The notes under the pieces: model-generated | Seen by the model: only the letters and a program-made list of their open reading frames with translations | Told to the model about the DNA's origin: nothing | Databases searched by the model: none | Translations under genes and position numbers: made by a program | Shown: in pieces, positions 1 through 4,493 of the stretch | How the letters are laid out: every line of letters begins with the position of its first letter | Numbering within the stretch: the first letter of the stretch is position 1 | Source: Agromyces sp. | GTDB taxonomy: Bacteria > Actinomycetota > Actinomycetes > Actinomycetales > Microbacteriaceae | Direction of reading: 5' to 3' | NCBI GenBank assembly: GCA_031178025.1 | Contig: JAPSJU010000091.1 | Span: 1-7,490 of the forward strand | Length of the DNA: 7,490 bases

Positions 1-30
1 GCCGCATTCGTGCTGGAATCCTCGATCAAG

Positions 31-103
31 AGCCGGCTGCGGGACTCGAACCCGCAACCACCGCTTTACAAGAGCGGTGCGCTACCAATTGCGCCAAGCC
101 GGC
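31..103 (-). tRNA. tRNA-Thr (anticodon UGU)
   Basis: Read on the minus strand, this 73-base segment folds as a complete cloverleaf. The 7-bp acceptor stem pairs GCCGGCT with AGCCGGC, followed by discriminator U. The anticodon stem pairs CCGCT with AGCGG around the loop CTTGTAA, which places anticodon TGT at 70-68, so it reads ACA (and probably other ACN) threonine codons. The T arm carries the conserved GGTTCGAGTCC segment, and the D arm contains the usual AATTGGTAGC-type sequence. No 3' CCA is encoded: the next bases are CTT, so CCA must be added after transcription. The gene is downstream of the dsbA-like gene on the same strand but separated from it by a strong hairpin, and it appears to have its own -10 box. 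The 30 bases between it and the window edge show nothing recognisable. Confidence 0.97.
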
Positions 104-121
104 GAGGCGGACCTCACGGAC

Positions 122-127
122 ATCCTA
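122..127 (-). promoter_or_regulatory. candidate -10 box of the tRNA-Thr gene
   Basis: The minus strand reads TAGGAT here, close to the TATAAT consensus. Transcription would start about 7 bases downstream, near 115, which leaves a short leader of about 12 bases before the mature tRNA 5' end at 103. No good -35 hexamer is visible at 16-18 bases spacing. That region (about 145-151) falls inside the hairpin that follows the upstream dsbA-like gene. This is an inference from motif and spacing only. Confidence 0.4.
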
Positions 128-173
128 CCGACAGCATGAAGGCCCGGCAGGAGCCGGGCCGTCATGCTGTCGG
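128..173 (-). terminator. long hairpin after the dsbA-like gene
   Basis: The segment is an almost perfect inverted repeat. An outer 12-bp arm (128-139) pairs with 162-173, and an inner 8-bp arm (141-148) pairs with 153-160. They are separated by a single A/G mismatch (140 and 161) and closed by the tetraloop AGGA. It starts 8 bases beyond the TAA stop of the dsbA-like gene. No U-tract follows on the minus strand, as is common for actinobacterial intrinsic terminators. Because the stem is symmetric it could act on transcription from either side. Confidence 0.8.
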
Positions 174-181
174 GCCCCCGG

Positions 182-1126
182 TTACTGGGCGGGCGCGGTC
201 GGCGTCGGGGTCGGCGTCGGCGTCTCGGTGGACTCCGAGTCGTTGAACGTCGCGCTCGTCGCCTGCACGACGAACGCCTGGAACTCCTCGGGGTTGTCGA
301 GCGATCCGGCGTACTGCTGTCCGTTGACGAGCACGGTCGGCGTGCCGGTGATCGCGTCGAGCTCCGAGTTCGGCACCGGCTCCGTCAACGCGCGGTTCGT
401 GGCATCCTGCACCCAGGACTTGAACTCCACGTCGTCGATGCACCGCTCGACGCTCGACAGCGACGAGACGCCCGCCTCCTCCGCGAGCTGCGTGAGCTCA
501 TCGTCGGTCAGCCCGGTCGAGCCCTCCTCGGGCTGGTTCTCGAAGAGGATCGCGTTGTAGTCGAAGAACGCGTCGGGCGAGCGGTCGGCCACGCACGCCG
601 CCGCATTCGCCGCGCGGAGGGAGTACTGCGTGCCCGCCGACTTGTTGGTGAGGATCGCGATCGGGTGCACCTCGAGCGTCGCGGCGCCCGACTCGACCAT
701 GGTGCGGATCGACTCGGAGTTCGTCGCCTCGAACTGGCCGCAGAACGGGCAGAGGTAGTCGACGTAGATGACGATGTTCGCCACCGTGCCGCTCTCGTCC
801 GGCTCGGTCGGCGTCGGTTCCTCGCCGGCCTCGAGGGCCACGGTCTCGACGGCCGTGATCGCGCCGTCCTCGCTCGACGTGAGCAGGATGCCGTCGCTCG
901 CCATGTTGGCCGGCCCCGGGCCCGCTGGCTTCACGCTCTGGAAGATGAGCGTGCCGACGAGGGCCGCGATCGCGAGGACCGCCACGATGATGCCGCCCTG
1001 GATCAGGAACCGATTGCGGCGTTCCCGCTTCCGCTGCTCCTCGCGCAGCATGCGGGCCTTCTCCCGGGCCGCTTCCCGTCGTTCATTGCGGGTGGGACGT
1101 GGCTGGTTCGAACCGCCGTAGGTCAT
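182..1126 (-). CDS. membrane-anchored DsbA-like thioredoxin-fold protein
   Basis: This 314-residue protein is a DsbA/Thioredoxin_4-type oxidoreductase predicted to handle thiol-disulfide chemistry of exported proteins on the outer face of the membrane. Residues 1-40 form a very basic cytoplasmic segment rich in Arg, Glu and Lys, probably helical. Residues 41-63 are a hydrophobic signal anchor with no lipobox or obvious cleavage site. A linker with Pro/Thr/Glu (100-112) leads to the thioredoxin fold, with the active-site motif CPFC at 126-129 and the cis-proline loop GTP at 261-263. Two further cysteines, C178 and C229, could form a second structural disulfide, as in mycobacterial DsbA-like proteins. 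The tail (302-310) is a Thr-Pro repeat. The ATG at 1126 has a GGAG ribosome site 9 bases upstream. A VKOR-type partner would be expected in actinobacteria, but none lies in this window. The fold call is strong; the substrates are unknown. Confidence 0.9.
   Translation of the reverse strand: MTYGGSNQPRPTRNERREAAREKARMLREEQRKRERRNRFLIQGGIIVAVLAIAALVGTLIFQSVKPAGPGPANMASDGILLTSSEDGAITAVETVALEAGEEPTPTEPDESGTVANIVIYVDYLCPFCGQFEATNSESIRTMVESGAATLEVHPIAILTNKSAGTQYSLRAANAAACVADRSPDAFFDYNAILFENQPEEGSTGLTDDELTQLAEEAGVSSLSSVERCIDDVEFKSWVQDATNRALTEPVPNSELDAITGTPTVLVNGQQYAGSLDNPEEFQAFVVQATSATFNDSESTETPTPTPTPTAPAQ
197..223 (-). repeat. Thr-Pro dipeptide repeat tract
   Basis: Nine codons alternate ACC/ACG (Thr) and CCG (Pro) near the 3' end of the dsbA-like gene, a 6-base-period repeat encoding four and a half Thr-Pro units. 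Such Thr/Pro tails on extracytoplasmic proteins are usually flexible and can be O-mannosylated in actinobacteria. The repeat is directly visible; glycosylation is only a possibility. Confidence 0.75.
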
Positions 1127-1146
1127 CGATGGTCACTCCGGTCGCT

Positions 1147-1182
1147 GTGGGTGCGCGCGCGAATGCATGCGGACGCACCCAC
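1147..1182. repeat. 9-bp inverted repeat at the dsbA-side promoter
   Basis: GTGGGTGCG at 1147-1155 is exactly repeated in inverted form as CGCACCCAC at 1174-1182. The 18-base spacer contains GCGCGC and the palindrome TGCATGC/GCATGC. The right arm lies where the minus-strand transcript of the dsbA-like gene would begin (near 1177). It is therefore either an operator spanning the start site or a hairpin at the 5' end of the mRNA. Confidence 0.6.
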
Positions 1183-1183
1183 G

Positions 1184-1189
1184 ATAGTA
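1184..1189 (-). promoter_or_regulatory. candidate -10 box of the dsbA-like gene
   Basis: The minus strand reads TACTAT here. A start near 1177 would give a leader of about 50 bases carrying the GGAG ribosome site. A weak TTGGGT hexamer lies 19 bases upstream, longer than the usual 16-18 spacing. The assignment rests on motif and position only. Confidence 0.35.
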
Positions 1190-1314
1190 GGAAGGGTGTC
1201 TGGGAATCACCCAAACGGAGCCCGGACGCGAGCCGCACTCCGCGTGTGAACCGCGCGGCGCCGCCGACGGCCGCCCGCGGGCTGTCGCGACTGGTCGAGG
1301 ACATCCCGACCTCA

Positions 1315-1323
1315 TGCGATACT
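1315..1323 (+). promoter_or_regulatory. candidate extended -10 promoter of ugpC
   Basis: The plus strand reads TGCGATACT, matching the extended -10 form TGn followed by a TATAAT-like hexamer (GATACT at 1318-1323). No convincing -35 hexamer sits 16-19 bases upstream, which fits an extended -10 type. Predicted start is near 1330, giving a leader of about 75 bases before the ATG of ugpC. A 7-bp inverted repeat begins exactly at that predicted start. Confidence 0.4.
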
Positions 1324-1329
1324 GATGGG

Positions 1330-1345
1330 GCGTCGATGTCGACGC
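1330..1345. promoter_or_regulatory. inverted repeat, candidate operator of ugpC
   Basis: GCGTCGA (1330-1336) and TCGACGC (1339-1345) are perfect inverted arms separated by TG. The 16-base site starts at the predicted transcription start of ugpC. That is a common place for a dimeric repressor to block initiation, for example LacI- or TetR-type regulators of carbohydrate uptake. The repeat is seen; the regulator is not identified. A 7-bp stem with a 2-base loop would be a poor RNA hairpin, so a DNA site is favoured. Confidence 0.4.
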
Positions 1346-1386
1346 GCTTCCATTCACTACGGATCGTCCGGCACGTACCTGCCGGT

Positions 1387-1393
1387 GAAGGAG
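1387..1393 (+). promoter_or_regulatory. ribosome binding site of ugpC
   Basis: GAAGGAG lies 11 bases before the ATG at 1405. It decides the start: the frame stays open upstream to about 1099, but the family's conserved N-terminus (short leader, then the strand before Walker A) begins at this ATG. Confidence 0.8.
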
Positions 1394-1404
1394 AACACAG
1401 AACC

Positions 1405-2505
1405 ATGGCATCAGTCACGTTCGACAAGGCCACCCGGCTCTACCCCGGTGGCACCCGTCCCGCGGTCGACAAGCTCGACCTCGACGTCGCCGACGGCGAG
1501 TTCCTCGTGCTCGTCGGCCCCTCCGGCTGCGGCAAGTCGACCTCCCTGCGCATGCTCGCCGGCCTCGAAGAGGTCAACGAGGGCAACATCTTCATCGGCG
1601 ATCGCAACGTCACCGACGTGCCGCCGAAGGACCGTGACATCGCCATGGTCTTCCAGAACTACGCGCTCTACCCGCACATGACGGTCGCCGAGAACATGGG
1701 CTTCGCGCTCAAGATCGCCGGCATCGGCAAGGAGGAGCGGGCCGCTCGCGTGCTCGAGGCGGCGAAGCTGCTCGACCTCGAGCCCTACCTCAGCCGCAAG
1801 CCGAAGGCCCTGTCGGGCGGCCAGCGCCAGCGCGTCGCGATGGGTCGCGCCATCGTGCGCCAGCCCCAGGTCTTCCTCATGGACGAGCCGCTCTCGAACC
1901 TCGACGCGAAGCTCCGCGTGCAGACCCGCACCCAGATCGCGTCGCTGCAGCGCCGCCTCGGCGTCACGACGGTCTACGTCACGCACGACCAGACCGAGGC
2001 GCTCACGATGGGCGACCGCATCGCGGTGCTGAAGGACGGCATCCTGCAGCAGGTCGGCACCCCCCGAGACCTGTACGAGAAGCCGCAGAACGTGTTCGTC
2101 GCGGGCTTCATCGGCTCGCCGGCCATGAACCTGTTCCACGCCGACCTGGTCGATGAGGGCGTGCGCTTCGGCACGGCCACCGTGCCGGTCGATCGCGAGA
2201 CGCTCGCCCAGTCGAGCAGCAAGGTCGCGACGATCGGCGTCCGCCCCGAGGACATCACCGTGTCACCCCACGAGGGCGAGGGCCTCGCGGTCGAGGTCGA
2301 CCTCGTCGAGGAGCTCGGCGCCGACGGCTACCTCTACGGCCACTCGACCGTCGAGGGCAAGCGCACCGACATCGTCGCGCGCGTCGACGGCCGCCTGCAC
2401 CCCAACGCCGGTGACCGCGTGTACCTCACCGCCACGCCGAACCACGTGCACCTCTTCGATGCCGAGTCGGGCCTGCGCCTCGGCGACAAGGCCATCGTCG
2501 GCTGA
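1405..2505 (+). CDS. ugpC: sugar ABC importer ATPase, UgpC/MsiK type
   Basis: This 366-residue ATPase belongs to the CUT1 carbohydrate-importer family (UgpC, MsmK, MalK, MsiK). It couples ATP hydrolysis to uptake by paired membrane permeases at the cytoplasmic face. All nucleotide-binding motifs are intact: A-loop Tyr13, Walker A GPSGCGKST (38-46), Q-loop Gln84, signature LSGGQ (136-140), Walker B VFLMDE (156-161), D-loop Asp167 and switch His194. Residues from about 235 onward form the TOBE/regulatory domain seen in MalK-type subunits. Length matches the family. No permease or binding-protein gene is adjacent. In Streptomyces and Corynebacterium such a lone ATPase (MsiK) serves several sugar importers at once, so a shared role is likely here; the exact sugars cannot be told from sequence. 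It has its own ribosome site and a hairpin after the stop, so it is probably a single-gene unit. Confidence 0.93.
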   Translation: MASVTFDKATRLYPGGTRPAVDKLDLDVADGEFLVLVGPSGCGKSTSLRMLAGLEEVNEGNIFIGDRNVTDVPPKDRDIAMVFQNYALYPHMTVAENMGFALKIAGIGKEERAARVLEAAKLLDLEPYLSRKPKALSGGQRQRVAMGRAIVRQPQVFLMDEPLSNLDAKLRVQTRTQIASLQRRLGVTTVYVTHDQTEALTMGDRIAVLKDGILQQVGTPRDLYEKPQNVFVAGFIGSPAMNLFHADLVDEGVRFGTATVPVDRETLAQSSSKVATIGVRPEDITVSPHEGEGLAVEVDLVEELGADGYLYGHSTVEGKRTDIVARVDGRLHPNAGDRVYLTATPNHVHLFDAESGLRLGDKAIVG

Positions 2506-2525
2506 CGCAACCGCAGCACACCGTT

Positions 2526-2551
2526 GCCGGTCGGGCCTCGGCCCGGCCGGC
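2526..2551 (+). terminator. GC-rich hairpin after ugpC
   Basis: GCCGGTCGGGCC (2526-2537) and GGCCCGGCCGGC (2540-2551) form a 12-bp inverted repeat with one G-T wobble and a TC centre. The innermost pairs would open to make a usable loop. It starts 20 bases after the ugpC stop and has no T-run after it. It probably separates ugpC from the DUF4032 gene. Confidence 0.65.
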
Positions 2552-2584
2552 ATCGCTGTCTCCGCACCGATGAGCAACGACGAC

Positions 2585-2590
2585 TACGCT
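2585..2590 (+). promoter_or_regulatory. candidate -10 box for a leaderless DUF4032 mRNA
   Basis: TACGCT fits the TANNNT actinobacterial -10 pattern and ends 8 bases before the ATG at 2599, so a transcript would start at or next to the start codon. There is no Shine-Dalgarno sequence in front of this ATG. No good -35 is visible. An internal stop (TGA at 2590-2592) in the reading frame excludes an upstream start. Confidence 0.45.
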
Positions 2591-2598
2591 GAAGCACG

Positions 2599-3918
2599 AT
2601 GAGCGGTTCACTTTCGATCACCTCGGCCATGGCCGATCCGGCGCTTCTCGACCTGCCGTGGGAACTGCCGCTCGAGTCGTGGCCCAACGACTCCATCGCC
2701 GCGCTCCCCAAGGGCATCTCGCGCCACCTCGTGCGCTTCGCCCACCTCTCGGGCCACGTCGTGGCCATCAAGGAGACCACGGCCGACATGGCCAAGGGCG
2801 AGTACGAGATGCTGCGCCTGCTGCAGCGGCTCGAGATCCCCTGTGTCGAACCGATCGCGGTGATCACCAATCGCACGGATGCCGAGGGCGAGCCTTTGAA
2901 GCCGGTACTCGTGACCCGGCACCTCCGGTTCTCGCTCCCGTACCGCGCGCTCTTCTCCCAGACGCTCCGCCCCGACACCGCGACGCGACTCGTGGACGCG
3001 CTCGCGGTGCTGCTCGTCCGCCTGCACATCGTCGGATTCTTCTGGGGTGACGTGTCGCTCTCGAACACGCTCTTCCGCCGCGACGCGGGCGCGTTCGCCG
3101 CGTACCTCGTCGACGCCGAGACGGGCAAGCTCTACGAGGGCGGCCTCTCGAACGGACAACGCGAGAACGACCTCGAGATCGCCCGCGTGAACATCGCCGG
3201 GGAGCTGCTCGATCTCGAGGCCGGCGGCCGGGTCGCCGACGAGCTCGATCCGGTGAACATCTCCAACGGCATCGTCGAGGCCTACCGCAGCCTGTGGAAG
3301 GAGCTCACCGGCTCCGAGTCGTTCTCCTCGGCCGAGCGTTGGCGCATCAACGAGCGCGTGAACCGGTTGAACGACCTCGGCTTCGACATCGAGGAGCTCG
3401 CCATCCGCACGGACGACACCGGCACGACGGTCCGGATCCAGCCGAAGGTGGTGGATGCGGGACACCACCAGCGGCGACTGCTGCGCCTGACCGGGATCGA
3501 CGCGGGTGAGAACCAGGCGCGGCGGCTGCTGAACGACCTCGACTCCTACCGCGCCGCCTACGACAAGGCCGACCTCGACGAGGAGATGGTCGCGCACGAG
3601 TGGCTCATGCGCGTCTTCGAGCCGGTCGTGCGCGCGATCCCCGTCGACCTGCGCGGGAAGCTCGAACCCGCGGAGGTCTTCCACCAGTTGCTCGAGCACC
3701 GCTGGTTCATGGCACAACAGGCCGGACACGACATCCCGCTCGCCGAGGCCGTCACGTCCTACGTCAACACCGTGCTGCGCCATCGCCGTGACGAGGCGAC
3801 GGTCATCGGTCCCGAGACCGGCTCGATCACGACCTCGATCGACGTCGTCGCCCCCGATACGTCCTCCATCGCGGTCGTCGACCCCGACGACGACCAGGAC
3901 TGGCGACTCAAGGTCTGA
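2599..3918 (+). CDS. DUF4032 protein with kinase-like N-terminal domain
   Basis: This 439-residue protein of unknown function resembles actinobacterial DUF4032 proteins, which carry a lipopolysaccharide-kinase/RIO-like fold in the N-terminal half. The visible kinase-type elements are VAIKE with Lys58 (ATP-anchoring lysine), Glu68 or Glu70 in the following helix, WGDVSLSN with Asp151 and Asn156 (catalytic loop), and LVDAET with Asp172 (metal-binding Asp, DFG position). All are present, so activity is plausible. Residues from about 230 to 400 would be the DUF4032 part, helical and rich in charged residues, with a GHHQRRLLRL segment. The acidic tail (408-430) contains a degenerate 10-residue Ser/Thr repeat. 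No membrane segment or signal peptide is seen, so it is probably cytoplasmic. ATG 2599 is the first start after an in-frame stop and lacks a ribosome site, suggesting leaderless expression. Substrate and role are unknown; kinase activity is an inference. Confidence 0.85.
   Translation: MSGSLSITSAMADPALLDLPWELPLESWPNDSIAALPKGISRHLVRFAHLSGHVVAIKETTADMAKGEYEMLRLLQRLEIPCVEPIAVITNRTDAEGEPLKPVLVTRHLRFSLPYRALFSQTLRPDTATRLVDALAVLLVRLHIVGFFWGDVSLSNTLFRRDAGAFAAYLVDAETGKLYEGGLSNGQRENDLEIARVNIAGELLDLEAGGRVADELDPVNISNGIVEAYRSLWKELTGSESFSSAERWRINERVNRLNDLGFDIEELAIRTDDTGTTVRIQPKVVDAGHHQRRLLRLTGIDAGENQARRLLNDLDSYRAAYDKADLDEEMVAHEWLMRVFEPVVRAIPVDLRGKLEPAEVFHQLLEHRWFMAQQAGHDIPLAEAVTSYVNTVLRHRRDEATVIGPETGSITTSIDVVAPDTSSIAVVDPDDDQDWRLKV
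3832..3888 (+). repeat. two-copy Ser/Thr-Ile-Val-Val-Pro-Asp repeat
   Basis: Near the end of the DUF4032 protein, TSIDVVAPD (residues 412-420) is followed one residue later by SSIAVVDPD (422-430). Six of nine positions are identical and one is a Thr/Ser swap, giving a 10-residue period. The unit is acidic and Ser/Thr-bearing. Confidence 0.55.
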
Positions 3919-3936
3919 GCCGACCGCCTGGAGCGC

Positions 3937-4437
3937 TCAGAACTCGACCGTGCGGTTCTCGCCGATGTCGGGGCGTCCGCCGGTGATCATCGACTTCGTC
4001 GCCTTGACGAGGGCGAAGATCCCGGGCTCGGTCATCGCCCAGTACTCCGCGGAGTCGGCGACGACCTCGATGACGGCGATCGCGGGATCCTCTCGGCCGC
4101 CTTCGAACCATGCCTGCGCCGACGGCCCCCACAGCTCGTCGATGAGGCCGTCGTCGCGGGTGACCCGCGCGGTGCCGGCGACCGACAGGTACCCCTTCTT
4201 CGACGCGAAGGAGACGTTCACGCGCGGATCCTCCGCGATCTCCCGGGTCTTCTCGCTCGGCTCCTCGACGAGGAACCACACGCGCCCGTCGAAGTCGTCC
4301 TGCAGCACGGCGAGAGGGCGTGCATGCAGCGTTCCGTCACTCGCGCGCGTCGTCAGGAGTGCGGTGTCGGCGGCCGTCACGAGGTCGGCCAGGCGACCCT
4401 GCTCGTCCTCGGCCGTGCGGTGTCCGTCCTGTGCCAT
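3937..4437 (-). CDS. pyridoxamine 5'-phosphate oxidase-like flavoprotein
   Basis: This 166-residue protein resembles the FMN-binding split-barrel proteins of the general stress protein 26 group (COG3871-like). Supporting features are the TTRASDGTLHARPL strand pair (29-42), the DGRVWFLVEEPSEKTREI segment (50-67) with the Trp-Phe and Ser-x-Lys pattern, and NVSFASKKGYLSVAGTARV in the middle. Relatives bind FMN, FAD or F420 and reduce or sense small molecules; vitamin B6 synthesis itself is not implied. The frame is open upstream into rlmB, but ATG 4437 gives the usual family length and the conserved region starts about 15 residues later. No Shine-Dalgarno is visible, but TAGCGT lies 7 bases upstream. 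It lies 56 bases after rlmB on the same strand, so readthrough from rlmB is possible. Its stop is 18 bases from the convergent DUF4032 stop. Cofactor and substrate are undetermined. Confidence 0.85.
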   Translation of the reverse strand: MAQDGHRTAEDEQGRLADLVTAADTALLTTRASDGTLHARPLAVLQDDFDGRVWFLVEEPSEKTREIAEDPRVNVSFASKKGYLSVAGTARVTRDDGLIDELWGPSAQAWFEGGREDPAIAVIEVVADSAEYWAMTEPGIFALVKATKSMITGGRPDIGENRTVEF

Positions 4438-4444
4438 GCGGTCG

Positions 4445-4450
4445 ACGCTA
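4445..4450 (-). promoter_or_regulatory. candidate -10 box for a leaderless flavoprotein mRNA
   Basis: The minus strand reads TAGCGT, a TANNNT match, followed by 7 bases and then the ATG at 4437. This would place the transcription start at the start codon. No ribosome site precedes the ATG. No clear -35 is seen. Confidence 0.4.
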
Positions 4451-4493
4451 GCCGCGCGATCGCCACGGCCACAGGCCTTGACAGCCGGTCGTC

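Noticed and set aside
31..103. tRNA-Thr as an integration site for a mobile element
   Set aside because: No duplicated tRNA 3' end, integrase or foreign-looking gene is visible in the window.
10..246. Open frame of 78 codons crossing the tRNA-Thr gene and hairpin
   Set aside because: It runs through a complete tRNA on the other strand and a terminator, and has no ribosome site.
164..1249. Long plus-strand open frame (361 codons) opposite the dsbA-like gene
   Set aside because: It is Arg-rich shadow coding produced by high GC3 on the opposite strand, with no recognisable motif, and the minus strand encodes a clear CPFC thioredoxin-fold protein.
2608..3783. Minus-strand open frame (391 codons) antisense to the DUF4032 gene
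   Set aside because: Low-complexity Glu/Arg/Val-rich translation typical of antisense frames in GC-rich DNA; no start signal or family resemblance.
4464..4475. GGCC-ACA-GGCC small inverted repeat between rlmB and the flavoprotein gene
   Set aside because: A 4-bp stem with a 3-base loop is too weak to call a terminator in 68% GC DNA.
4478..4483. Perfect TTGACA (-35 consensus) on the plus strand
   Set aside because: No -10-like hexamer lies 16-18 bases downstream (4501-4506 reads GAGGCG), and it would only drive antisense transcription of rlmB.
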